A stretch of DNA of 64,000 nt, taken from Baylisascaris procyonis. Lineage: Eukaryota > Nematoda > Chromadorea > Rhabditida > Ascarididae. The translations under genes and the position numbers were made by a program. Location of the stretch: positions 1 to 64,000 of the forward strand of contig JAZARR010000236.1 in assembly GCA_037389465.1 (NCBI GenBank), in the 5' to 3' direction. Numbering within the stretch: the first letter of the stretch is position 1; each line of letters opens with the position of its first letter. The notes under the pieces are model-generated. The model worked only from the letters and a program-made list of their open reading frames with translations. It did no database searches and had not been told where the DNA came from. Shown here one piece after another: positions 37,746 to 47,077 of this stretch.

Positions 37746-38500
37746 AACAGCTTATTATCGACTTTTGCATTGCAACTAATTTCAAAGGGTTTCCTGTAAG
37801 TGAGAAAAATTTAGGGGATTTGCTTTCAGGGGACTTCTTGCACATGCAACGAATTTAATAGTAGTGATTTCATAGTAGCGAGATGTTGGCGGATGCTGTT
37901 TGGATGTGCGAGTAACGGAGGCTTTATTTTGCTATACGACGTACCCCTTAAATAAATTCATGCAAATTTTTTCGAAAGCTATATTTCCATACCCCGCACA
38001 CTCCCTCTTAATTCCCCTTCCCAAAAAAACCGTACCCACCCAAATCCTCCCATCATCCATCATTCGAACAAAAGACCCTATTTTCGTACTTTCTAGGTAG
38101 ATAGAAAAAAAACCTGTTTGATAAGAGGGAGTTGTTGGCGAATGCTTCCTCCATATGCGGGTAACGAAGATCACAGTGGCGGTGCTGCCGTATCCCTTCC
38201 GCCACTTAGCAATCGATTATCCTCTCCAACGAAAAATTCATTTCGGTCGAATGATACTCACCACGCAGGCGTTCACTCCTTTCAATGAAAGAATTATTAT
38301 TTACTATTTCGATACATTCAAAATGTTCTACCGTGAGGTATAACTTTCGCATCATCAACTATGGTGTCAGCTACCTTTCTTGGCTCTTGAATTTTTCTCA
38401 GTTGTAAAGAAATCTATTAAAAATTTTTCATCTGCAAAAATATTGCAAGCAGGTGACATCAATTGCCGACGGCAATCTTCACACGTCATTTCAGTAAAAA
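37746..38500. other. Subtelomere-proximal unique DNA with a diverged direct repeat
   Basis: No convincing gene is seen. A stretch of about 40 bp at 37881-37920 (GTTGGCGGATGC, then GTGCGAGTAACGGAG) recurs in diverged form at 38130-38169 (GTTGGCGAATGC, then ATGCGGGTAACGAAG), about 249 bp away. This suggests an old tandem duplication. The 60-80 codon open frames here run through the duplicated segment on both strands and look like chance frames. Confidence 0.5.
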
Positions 38501-38698
38501 ATGGAACGAGGAAAGAAGACAAGCGTTAAGTTTCTTCTACAACGCACAACCGCCCTATACTCTTTATATAAAAAACGCAATTCTTTACTTCTACCAAATT
38601 CTCTAATAGCCCATTTTAGTTCTAATTTGCAAATCTTTTATAATTGTATGAAACCGGAAATCGCAATTAAAAATACCTGCAACTATAACAAGGCATAA
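38501..38698 (+). CDS. Small ORF with splice-acceptor and poly(A) context, unknown function
   Basis: This is an ATG-initiated frame of 65 codons. The ATG lies six bases after CATTTCAG at about 38487-38494, a nematode 3' splice site of the kind used for spliced-leader trans-splicing. The stop TAA is followed by a second TAA and then by AATAAA at about 38724. The product begins MERGKKTSVKFLLQ, is basic, and has two cysteines near its C-terminus. It has no clear membrane segment and no family I recognise. The combination of acceptor, start and poly(A) signal is the argument for a gene. The short length and AT-rich surroundings are the argument against. A terminal exon of a longer gene is an alternative. 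Confidence 0.3.
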   Translation: MERGKKTSVKFLLQRTTALYSLYKKRNSLLLPNSLIAHFSSNLQIFYNCMKPEIAIKNTCNYNKA

Positions 38699-38739
38699 TA
38701 ATTTTAATAGCTGTGACCTTTGAAAATAAAAGGCGGGGA

Positions 38740-39200
38740 GGAAAGGGGGAAAGTGAGGGCTCGTTAGCTAAGCATAAACATTCCGAAAAAATCAACCTTT
38801 CCATCATAAGCAATAGTCTTAAACCCTAAATTTTTGTATAAAAATTTCCATCTGTCACCTCAAAGCTATGTAATGTGAGTTGTATCAAGAAAGTCCTCGG
38901 ACATCTATCTCAATAATAACTTTCGTTGCACTAACGCATCATTAGATAGTCAACATGAATTCAGTTCTACCTACAACTTTGAACACAAATAAGCATGCCA
39001 AATATGCAAATGCCCGCAGTCCTCCATCCTGGGAGAACCCACCTCAATCCTGTATTTGATTGTGCATAAACTCTTTTGGCTGAGCTATACTCTCACGAAC
39101 TTTTCTCGTCCCCTATAAAGAGAGGGAGGGCTGTACAGTGGGAGAGCGTAGGATAGAGATTGGGGCAAAAAAAACTGTAATTAATAGTCGATACGAAGCA
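38740..39200. other. No gene seen
   Basis: The region begins with a purine-rich stretch (near 38730-38760) of the sort that recurs near 48120-48160 and 52640-52675. No frame here combines coding character with splice signals, and no RNA gene was recognised. Confidence 0.4.
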
Positions 39201-39206
39201 AATTTT

Positions 39207-39409
39207 TCAACAACCCCTTGCAAGCGGCATCTCAAATGCAGCATACATGCGCAAACAGTGATGATACGCGAAATAGTGCAATAGCGTGTCAAACACTAAC
39301 CGATGCCTGAAGAGCCGATTTCTCATGACACTTCTCGTTCTTCCAAAAGAAACGCGGGAAGAAATCGTTCCCCAGATTTTATGCTGACCATTCTCCAACT
39401 TGTACTTCA
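39207..39409 (-). CDS. Possible terminal exon, unknown product
   Basis: On the minus strand a strong 3' splice site, GTTTTTCAG (AG at about 39410-39411), is followed by a frame of about 67 codons to a TGA at 39207. The predicted peptide starts LKYKLENGQHKIWG and is rich in Arg, His, Leu and Tyr. Upstream of the acceptor the same frame runs into the AT-rich satellite, where it would encode only Phe/Leu/Ile/Tyr-rich sequence, so any real coding part starts at the acceptor. No AATAAA follows the stop closely. A chance frame is quite possible. Confidence 0.22.
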
Positions 39410-40227
39410 GCCTGAAAAACTCCAAACATGTAAGTGAGCAATACATGGAAACAAAAACGTAAGCGTTGTAATAGCAAACTAATACATGGAAAATGAATGA
39501 CGCAATAAGTAACGTTATACAGTGGGTTTGAGTAATGCTATCTTTAAGAAGTGAATAAAATAAAGAGAACAAAACGAAATGAACAAGACAAACCAAAATA
39601 AAATAAATAAGATAAAACAACTGAACAAAATTAAGCAGTTCAACAAAATAAAATAAGTAAATAAAACTATAAAATAACTATAACAAGATCTTTACAACAA
39701 ATTATTTAATGTGAATAATACGGAATAAAATAAAATGGCTTTAATTACATTTAATAAATAAAACAAAATAAACAAGAGAAACTAAATAAGAATGAATAAA
39801 ATGACTGAATAAAATAAATAAAATAACTAAGTTAAATAAATAAGATAAGCAAAATAAAAAATAAAACATAAAATAAAATAAACAAAACAAGTAAAGTAAA
39901 ACAAGTAAGATGAAGTAAATAAAACAAATAATATAAGATAAATAAAATAAATGAACCTATTTAAATAAAATGAATAAATGAAACTAAATCAAAAAAATAA
40001 ATAAACCAAACAAAAAAATAAAATAAAATAAACAAGATCAGGTAAGAAAACTAAATTAAAAGGAACACATAAAGTCAATAAAACAAAACAAATAAAGTAA
40101 AATAACTTAAACTCAACTGAATAAATCGAATTAATTAGAATAAATCAGGCAAAAAAACAAAATAAACAAAACAAAAAAATGAGATATACAAAATAAAATA
40201 GGACAAGTAATAAACAACAGCAAAAAA

Positions 40228-40345
40228 ATAAAGCCGGCGGCTTCACGGGCACTAAGAATTTTGTTTTGGAAATGAGCCAAGCACGCGCACACATTTCGAA
40301 TTTCCCGCCAAAGCGAACACAGGACGCGTCACACACGCATCAATA
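40228..40345. repeat. GC-rich core of the AT satellite, copy A
   Basis: This island inside the AT-rich array contains CACTAAGAATTTTGTT, AATGAGCCAAGCACGCGC, TTTCGAATTTCCCGCC and GGACGCGTCACACACGC. The first core seen in the array, it lacks the AAGCGCTGTGAACGC segment present in copies B and C (in diverged form in D), so a short internal deletion or insertion separates them. Confidence 0.8.
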
Positions 40346-40974
40346 AATGCGGTAATTGAAATGAAATAATTAGAAAAAAATAATTAAAATAAATAACGCA
40401 AGTGAAATAAAACAAATAAAATCAACTAAATAAAATAAATAAGACAAGTAAAGTGAATAAAATAAAATGAACAAAACAAAATAAATAAAACAGAGTAAAA
40501 TGCATAAGACAAAATAAAAAGAATAGACTAAAATAAATAAATGAAAATCAATAAAATAACTACAACGAAATCAGTATAACATTTAATTTAAAAAAATAAG
40601 ATAAAATACATAAAATTAAATGAGATATATTAATTTAAATTTCATAAAACAAGACAAATAAAATAAAATTAATTGATTAAACTCAACTAAATAAACTGAA
40701 CTAATGAGAATAAATCAAGTAAAAAAACAAATAAATGAATAAATGAAACAAAAAATAAAATAAAATAAAATAAAGAAGATGAGATAAGAAAACTAAATTA
40801 AAAAGAACACAAAGATAATAAACCAAAGCAAATGAAGTAAAATAATTTGATTAAACTCAACTAAAGAAGTTCAATTAATGAGAATGAACCAAGTAAAAAA
40901 CAAATAAAATAAAATAAATGAGATATGCAAAATAAAACAAGTGAATTGAATAAGCAATAAAAACCAGTAAAACA

Positions 40975-41117
40975 ATGAAGTCGGCGACTACACGCGCACC
41001 AAGAATTTTGTTGGTGGAATCAAGCGCTGTGAACGCGTTTCGTAATGAACCAAGCAGGCGCATAAATTTCGAATTTCCCGCCAAACTCAACAAAGGACGC
41101 GCCGCACACGCGTGAAA
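40975..41117. repeat. GC-rich core of the AT satellite, copy B
   Basis: This copy has the same order of blocks as copy A (CACCAAGAATTTTGTT, AATGAACCAAGCAGGCGC, TTTCGAATTTCCCGCC, GGACGCGCCGCACACGCG) plus the extra AAGCGCTGTGAACGC segment. It lies only about 106 bp before copy C, so the core has been duplicated locally without its AT-rich spacer. Confidence 0.8.
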
Positions 41118-41119
41118 TG

Positions 41120-41230
41120 ATCATCAAGCGCTGTGAACGCTTTTGGACATGAGCCAAGCGCGCGCATGTATTTCGAATTTCCCGCCGAAATGAACAGGAC
41201 GCGTCACACGCGCATCAAATAAGTGTGGTA
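41120..41230. repeat. GC-rich core of the AT satellite, copy C (5' truncated)
   Basis: The copy begins inside the core at TCAAGCGCTGTGAACGC and continues through ATGAGCCAAGCGCGCGC, TTTCGAATTTCCCGCC and GGACGCGTCACACGCGC. The CACTAAGAATTTTGTT start is missing. It is adjacent to copy B in the same orientation. Confidence 0.78.
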
Positions 41231-42014
41231 GTTTAAATAAAATAATTAGAAAAAGATAAAATAAATAAGGCAAATGGAATGAAACAAGTAAAACCAACTA
41301 AATAAAATAAATAAAACAACTAAAGTGAGTAAAATAAAATGACTAAAACGAAATAAATAAGATAAAACAAGACAAAACTATATAGGATGAAATAAATAGA
41401 ATGAATTAAAATATATAAAGGAAAATTAATAAAATAACTATAACGAAATCAATACAACAATTGATTTAAAATAAATAAGATAAAATACATAAAATAAAGT
41501 AGGTTAATTTAAATTCAGCTGAAAAAAAAATAATAAATAAGAGAAACTAAACAAAAATAAATAAAATAAATCGAGTAAAATAAATGAGATAAGTAAAACG
41601 AAAAAAAGAAAACAAATAAAAGAAAATAAGGAAGATAAATAAAGTAAAATAAAGTAAGTAAAAGAAATAAAATAAATGAAACAAAATAAATGAAACGAAA
41701 TAAAATTAAACTGAATTAAATAAAATAAATACATTTAACGAAATCAAACTAAATAAATAAAGAAACGATAAAATAAAGTAAATAGGGGAAAATAAATAAA
41801 GTAAGATTCTAAAAAATTAAATGAAATAGAATAAACGAAGTTAATAAAATAAATAAAATAAAATAAATGAAATAAATAAATTAAATTTAGTTAAATGAAT
41901 TAAATTAAACAGAACAAATAAAGTAACAATACAAAATAGATATAATTAAACAAGTGAGATATATAAAATAAAATAAATAAAACAGAACAAGTAACATAAA
42001 ACAAAGCAAAAAAA

Positions 42015-42160
42015 TAAAATGGGCGGCTAAAGTTGCACTAAGATTATTGTTAATGAATACGTTGGGCGTTGTGAACGCTTTTGGAAATGAGCCAACCGCG
42101 CACACACATTTCGAGTTTCCGCCCAAATTGAACACGCGACGCGTCGCACACGCGTGAAAT
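42015..42160. repeat. GC-rich core of the AT satellite, copy D
   Basis: This copy contains GGCGGCTAAAGTTGCACTAAG, GTTGTGAACGCTTTTGG, AATGAGCCAACCGCGC, TTTCGAGTTTCCGCCC and CGACGCGTCGCACACGCG. It is diverged by scattered substitutions from copies A-C and lies about 937 bp after copy C, in line with the long satellite period. Confidence 0.78.
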
Positions 42161-42689
42161 AATTGTGATATATAAAATAAAATACAACAAAATAAATAAA
42201 ATAAGCGATTTAAGTTAAATCAACCGAATTACATCAACGAAATAAAACAAATGAAACGAGAGAAGTGAATAAGATAAAATGAATAAAAGAAAAGAGATAA
42301 CATAAAGCAAAATAAAATAAATGAGATTAAATAATAGAATAAAATAAACGAGTTCTATAAAATAAAATAAAAGAAAATTAAAAAAAAATTAGTTAAACGA
42401 AATCAATACAACAAATAATTTAAAATAAATGGGATAAAATACACGAAATAAAATAAAATATGTTGATTTAAATTTAATAAATGAAACAAGATAGATAAAA
42501 GAAACCAAATAAAAATAAATAAAATAAATAAAGTAGAACAAATGAGATAAGTCAAGTAAAAAAATAGCTGAAACAAAATTTAAAAAAATAAAAAAAGTAA
42601 AATAAATAACATGAAGTAATAAGGGCCAGTCTGTGCGGAAAGTGGTACATGACGAAAGAACCAAGTTGGTATGTTGCGCACTAGGCATC

Positions 42690-43480
42690 AGCTGGTTGGG
42701 ATCGGTAGGGTAGATGAGTTACCGAGAAGTCTATCCCGGAAGACTACTGTTGTCGTAAATTTCTGCATTTGTTGAAGCTGTTAATCGGCTTTCTCATGAC
42801 AAATGATTTGAGTATGTTCACAGGAATCGCGATAGGTTTCCGATATAGGATTCTAAGGCAAGTAGGATTTTGAACGACCTGAGGCCTGAACTTTTTGGCA
42901 GCATTTTAACGATAAATATTGTCAAAAGCGATTCCTAAAGGATGGAGATTGCGGTGGGACTATGCTGCAGAGAGGACTTGTGCTGTACATGTTTCATGCT
43001 CCTCATATTGCTTGCTGATAGTAAATAGAACCGAACTTTCGTCCACCTATATCACCTCGATCTTTAACTTGTCTACTTCAGATAAAAATGAGCCGCGCGC
43101 TGCTTCTTTGAGCTGACACATTTGACTTTAGACTGAAAATATGTCTGTCTGCAATTCATGCTCTGTAGCGCAGGTCACTTCGGACAGGGAGGTCACCCCC
43201 TCTAAGGAGCCGTTGTAATTAACCGACGAAAAGTGCAAGTTAGTGGTAACGAGGATGGAAGACTTCTGAAACCAGAGGCAAGCGGAACCACGTCGCCATA
43301 TGTGGAAACGGAATGTTTCCTTCTCTGAGTTATTTTATTTGTAATTGTCATCTCCGGCCCTCTTAAATTACATCCTTGTTTCATTGCATATAGAGACTTC
43401 TTCCAGCAGAGTTGAGTTCGTAACTCAAGTGTTCTTTTTTATACATTGTGAGCTCGTTGTATAGCGCCATGAACGTCAAC
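42690..43480. other. No convincing gene
   Basis: Unique DNA between the AT satellite and a GC-rich island. A plus-strand frame at 42919-43116 and a minus-strand frame at 43202-43384 are open, but neither has a good start context together with splice or poly(A) signals. Confidence 0.35.
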
Positions 43481-43485
43481 TGTGA

Positions 43486-43827
43486 ATGTTTAGAAAAAGA
43501 CCGAAAAAAATTGCAATTACAGGAACATCAACCACAAATGCCAGCACCCTATATATAAGAAGAGATGGGCAGCAGTGTGCAGGAAGTAGTGGCAGGCGGT
43601 TTGGAAAGTTGATTTGGAGGAATCAACTTCTTAACTGGTTCCGGAGTTGGATCCAGAGGACTTCTTGTTGCAGGGGCAGTCGGGCTAAGGAACCCGACCC
43701 ACCTTTTTCTGAAGTCGAACTCACCGGGATTCGGCCTTCTTTCCCAAGTATCAGAAGTAGGGGCCCAGACAAGAAGTGCGTTGACTATCATGTGGGGCTA
43801 AAAGGGGAGCGCCTGATGACTTCCTGA
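43486..43827 (+). CDS. Uncertain ORF in a GC-rich island
   Basis: An ATG-initiated frame of 113 codons begins MFRKRPKKIAITGTST and has a basic, Arg-rich middle. The stretch 43550-43830 is clearly GC-richer than its surroundings, so stops are rare in every frame. A minus-strand frame (43549-43791) is also open with a Pro-rich product. A second plus frame is open except for two stops and would encode a Gly/Leu-rich sequence. I cannot decide which strand, if any, is coding. The island could be a remnant of a gene or a mobile element. No family was recognised. Confidence 0.2.
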   Translation: MFRKRPKKIAITGTSTTNASTLYIRRDGQQCAGSSGRRFGKLIWRNQLLNWFRSWIQRTSCCRGSRAKEPDPPFSEVELTGIRPSFPSIRSRGPDKKCVDYHVGLKGERLMTS

Positions 43828-44187
43828 CTTAACGTCGTTGAGGTGCCTGATATTGTCGGAAGCTCTGAGTGATTTCCTGCCGTAATCACTGAATTGGGAA
43901 AAGCAAGTGCTTATGATTATGATTATGTGTGCTGCAGCCAGTGGTAATAGTACCACTAACACTAGTTATTACTGGAAGTCGGGAAGTACTAGTATTGCTG
44001 TAAACACTGCCTAGTAGTAGTAACAGTAATGCCAGGAGTAATAAGTAGGGCTGACTTTATTAATAAATAACATCACTAATAGCAGCAATAAATCCTCCTG
44101 TCGTCACTGCTCACTTCTTTATAACGATGCAGAAATCATCGTTTTGACGGCAAAATACTTGCACTGAGTAAGTCGAACATCTAACCA

Positions 44188-44482
44188 TGAAAAGAGGGAA
44201 CGCCAAAATTTGTTGCAAAATTCTTCGCAATGTTTGCAGCGTCAATGTTACCCTAACCGAACTCCAAGTGCTACGAAATGTTCATGAAATCAAAGACCAA
44301 AAACGAGAACGGAAAGAATTGAGGGACATGATGGAATAGTGAATGAGTAAAGAGGGAAACATTGAAAAGAAGGAACGCCAAAATTTGCCGCCAATAAATT
44401 CAAACATTGGTTGCAAGATTTTTTGCGATCTTTGCATCGCCAAAGTTATCGCCCCCAACTCTGCAATGAAATATTGCACGCC
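44188..44482. repeat. Dispersed repeat family, two adjacent copies
   Basis: Two related segments are seen at 44188-44340 and 44341-44482. Shared blocks include GGAACGCCAAAATTTG, AATAAATTCAAACATT, CAAGATTTTTTGCGATCTTTGC and, in the first copy, AAATCAAAGACCAAAAACGAGAACGG. The same blocks in the same order return at 45265-45720. Open frames through copies share the peptide KIFCDLC-x-AKV, but other copies carry one-base shifts in the same place. Non-coding repeat is therefore the better reading. Confidence 0.7.
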
Positions 44483-44639
44483 TTTAAGTTGGCGGCCGTT
44501 TCTAAACATTATATCCTCAGAAGACAAGGATATACCTATAATTGGAAAGGTAGCGGTATCAGGAGATAGTTTTTATACAAGCTTAAATAATTCGTACATA
44601 AGCCAGTACAGTGTGCAATTTCCAAAGGGATATTAGAAA

Positions 44640-45230
44640 CACAAATTGATTAATAAGTGGCGATGTCAACTATGCCTTTAAAATTACGGCAAAATATCCG
44701 TCATTAATAAAAAAAAATGTCAATGAAAAATGAGCTAGTGAAAAAAGAAAAGTTGCCTCTTCGCCAAAAGGAAACTTGGAGAGCAAAAAAAGAATAGCTT
44801 GAAAAGGTCTATTTTACATCAACGAATATAAATATTATCGGAACGACCAGGTTTTAACCAAAGCGAATTCATTACTTCATGGATATAAATGTAAACGTCG
44901 TCCATATTGTCACGTGTTCATCAAAATCAGCTGATGTTTTAGTAATCCAAAAAATCGCATCAATTGTTTAGTTGAGAAATTAAATCAGGAAATTAAACAA
45001 TAGCAAAAAACACGTAATCAACGAAAACAAACATTAAACTGCTTATGTATAGAATATTCAAATTCAATGACCGACCCATGCAAGTATCTTCTCTACAACT
45101 ATTTCTTACATGAGTTCATAAAAAACAATAATCTTTAAACAACAATCACCCTCTAGATTAATCAATAAATTCCACAATTTCAACAAAGCAACTAACCTGT
45201 CGGACAAATTCAATTAATTCCCGATTTTCT
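44640..45230. other. AT-rich spacer, no gene seen
   Basis: The sequence between the two pairs of dispersed repeat copies is AT-rich, with no open frame supported by splice or poly(A) signals. Confidence 0.4.
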
Positions 45231-45264
45231 TGAGCGTTGCATGGCTCCAACAAATATTTTATAT

Positions 45265-45720
45265 GACATGGTACAGAAAACAAAGAAATCAAAAATGGAA
45301 AGCGAGAAAGAAAGGGAATGAACGACATGAGGAAACACTGAATGAAATTCCCGCAAGTTTCCCCTTAATAAATTTAAACATTCCTTTCAAGATTTTTTGC
45401 GACCTTTGCAGCGCTAAAGTCACCGCACCTCAAACGAAAAAGACTGGGTGGCGTAATCGAGTATTGAATAAGCACTGAGGAAACATTGAATAAGATTCTC
45501 GCCAAAATTTCCCGCAAATAAATTCAAAATTCGTTTCAAAGTTTTTGCGATCATTGCAGCGCTAAAATTACCCCATCTCAATTCGCAGTGCTATGAAAAA
45601 TTTTATAGGGACGTAGTAGAAAAAACAAAGAAATCAAATTTGGGAAACGAGAACAAAAGGAATGAAGGACATAAGGAGGCCTTGAGTAAGACATGAGGAA
45701 ACATTGAGCTTCTCGTTGTT
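45265..45720. repeat. Dispersed repeat family, two further copies
   Basis: Copies lie at about 45265-45437 and 45474-45720. Both carry GAGGAAACA(C/T)TGAAT, a CCCGCAA...AATAAATT block, TTTTTGCGA(C/T)C(A/T)TTGCAGCGC and the flanking AAACAAAGAAATCAAA. They match the pair at 44188-44482 in block order. The last copy is the longest and extends through AATGAAGGACATAAGGAGGCC. Copy length is about 140-245 bp. No terminal inverted repeats or target-site duplications were evident by eye. Confidence 0.68.
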
Positions 45721-46600
45721 TTCTGCTCCCAAAACAGGTGAATGAAGATCTAGCGCTCTTACACATTCATTTCAGGCAACCATGTCGAGTTGTCGCATCA
45801 AATTCGGGCCCATAGTGCGCAACATGGAGTAATTAAGTAACTTTTATAGTCAATTATCGAATTTCGAACTGACGTTTCTCAAAGCATAAAACAAGTTGTA
45901 TTCAATTGGGTAACTATATAACTGGCAATGAGTTGAATACTATAACTTCTGGGTGTTTGCATGTGAGACCATGCCGTGGAGAAGATTCACACGTTTCATT
46001 TTACTTCTAGACTTCATGAAAAGAATTCCAACAGCATCGTCCACAACGCATTGGAAGTGCTATGTAGCGGGAGAGTCTCAACGAGTGCTGTGGAGCATTG
46101 AATCCGCGCCAAACTGCAGTTAAAAGGTTTCGCCTTTATCTAGCACTCTTTATTGAAAGCGCATATTATTTTGGCACCCGAGACAGTTACGTTTCTATGC
46201 GTTGACGAGTGGTCGGTTCAAGATTTCAAGAAATCTCGCTAGACTGTTTCCGTATCTTAACATCCTGACAATTCCTTCAAGTCCAACTGCACATTCCTGA
46301 GAGACCCATCACCGTTGTAGCAACTACTTGCAGCAATAAGGGAATTTTTGATGCATTTCCGCCTAAAATAACCAAGGCGTTCACTTCTCTGACGATCTTC
46401 TCCTTGCTAAAAACTCGTGAATTTAGGGCAGCGGAATATGTAGCCTTATGAGCGTTTCCGATAGCTCAGTGCCTTCAATAGCTCTGCATATTTCAGATGC
46501 TCGGAAGCATTTGTCGTCCTCGAACAGAGGTTCGCGTCCGCTGCACCATGAGCACCAATAACTTACCTCAAGCAACTCGTAAAGCGGCCACACAAGATCA
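45721..46600. other. No gene seen
   Basis: Unique sequence between the dispersed repeats and the first well-supported gene. No frame of note was found on either strand. Short frames lack splice or poly(A) context. Confidence 0.35.
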
Positions 46601-46610
46601 GTTTTTTCAG
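46601..46610 (+). promoter_or_regulatory. Strong 3' splice site upstream of the 105-aa ORF
   Basis: GTTTTTTCAG is a near-ideal nematode splice acceptor. It lies 26 bases before the ATG at 46637 and no long upstream exon is obvious, so a spliced-leader trans-splice site is likely. An alternative is a very short upstream exon starting at an ATG near 46548, whose phase would match but whose intron would be only about 32 bp. Confidence 0.5.
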
Positions 46611-46636
46611 GTCAACACAGGCATCTGTATCATTGC

Positions 46637-46954
46637 ATGTGTCGACTTGTTCAAATCAACAGAGGCAACGATATAGGTCATCTTATGATATTTATTACGT
46701 CCATCAAACTTCACGCTATGAGATTTAAAAATGTTATGCGAACAGGCAGGCCCGACTTAAAGGGTAAAACCCGTTCCTGTAATGCACTTTGCAGTTTCCA
46801 GCTTAAGAAACAGAGCAAAAAGTCAAGCTTCGCACGGTGCCCATATTTAAATGAAACGAAAGAAATATTTTCCCAAGAATCACTATTTCATCCCATCCTG
46901 ACTTTGCTAAGCGTTAACTCTATTAGTACCGCTAGCCATCTTGTCCCTTTATAA
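46637..46954 (+). CDS. Hypothetical protein, 105 aa, apparently intronless
   Basis: An ATG-initiated frame of 105 codons sits between a strong splice acceptor at 46601-46610 and an AATAAA at 46974-46979, about 20 bases after the stop. The product starts MCRLVQINRGNDIGHLM. It has five cysteines, a basic Lys/Arg-rich middle (about residues 33-72) and a hydrophobic Ser/Leu-rich C-terminus without a clear transmembrane helix. I recognise no domain. The gene is convergent with the two-exon gene on the minus strand; their poly(A) signals are about 31 bp apart, as is common in compact nematode genomes. Length, start, acceptor and poly(A) signal agree, so this is one of the better gene calls here. 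Function is unknown. Confidence 0.5.
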   Translation: MCRLVQINRGNDIGHLMIFITSIKLHAMRFKNVMRTGRPDLKGKTRSCNALCSFQLKKQSKKSSFARCPYLNETKEIFSQESLFHPILTLLSVNSISTASHLVPL

Positions 46955-46973
46955 GCGATCTTATTGTTCCCGA

Positions 46974-46979
46974 AATAAA
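46974..46979 (+). terminator. Poly(A) signal AATAAA for the 105-aa ORF
   Basis: Exact AATAAA within CCGAAATAAAGTGC, 19 bases past the stop codon of the plus-strand ORF. Confidence 0.55.
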
Positions 46980-47009
46980 GTGCTTCTTTGTAAGCAGAAT
47001 GTTAAAAAT

Positions 47010-47015
47010 TTTATT
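47010..47015 (-). terminator. Poly(A) signal AATAAA for the two-exon minus-strand gene
   Basis: Read on the minus strand as ATCCAATAAAATTTT, about 36 bases after the stop codon at 47052-47054. It faces the plus-strand signal at 46974. Confidence 0.55.
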
Positions 47016-47040
47016 GGATATTTTTCTGGTTTCACAACCC

Positions 47041-47077
47041 TTACAAGCTTTTCAGACCTTTACAAGCTTTTCAGATC
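47041..47077. repeat. 19-bp tandem duplication over the stop codon
   Basis: Two near-identical units, (T)TTACAAGCTTTTCAGA(C/T)C, lie head to tail with a 19-bp period. They span the last codons, the stop and the start of the 3' UTR of the minus-strand gene. Because 19 is not a multiple of three, the duplication changes the downstream frame. On the plus strand it makes two consecutive CTTTTCAG acceptor-like sites. Confidence 0.75.

Larger units (their letters stand above)
39540..42620. repeat. AT-rich satellite with higher-order period of about 0.88-0.95 kb
   Basis: The block is dominated by AAATA/AAATAAAATAA words, but larger units are visible. A motif resembling ATAACTATAACGAAATCAA, followed by TAAGATAAAATACATAAAAT, recurs near 39665, 40548, 41422 and 42373. 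GC-rich cores lie about 250-258 bp before the last three of these. A second landmark, GAGATATACAAAATAAAA, precedes the cores. The unit is therefore a long monomer of which the A-rich filler is only a part. The minus-strand frames of 60-100 codons here encode Phe/Leu/Ile/Tyr-rich peptides because of the repeat and are not genes. Confidence 0.85.

Noticed and set aside
39600..42600. Minus-strand frames rich in Phe, Leu, Ile and Tyr that look like membrane proteins
   Set aside because: They arise from the TTTTATTT complement of the AAATA satellite, have no conserved start and are spread over repeats.
43549..43791. Pro-rich minus-strand frame as a gene
   Set aside because: It lies in a GC-rich island where several frames on both strands are open; no start, splice or poly(A) signal favours it.
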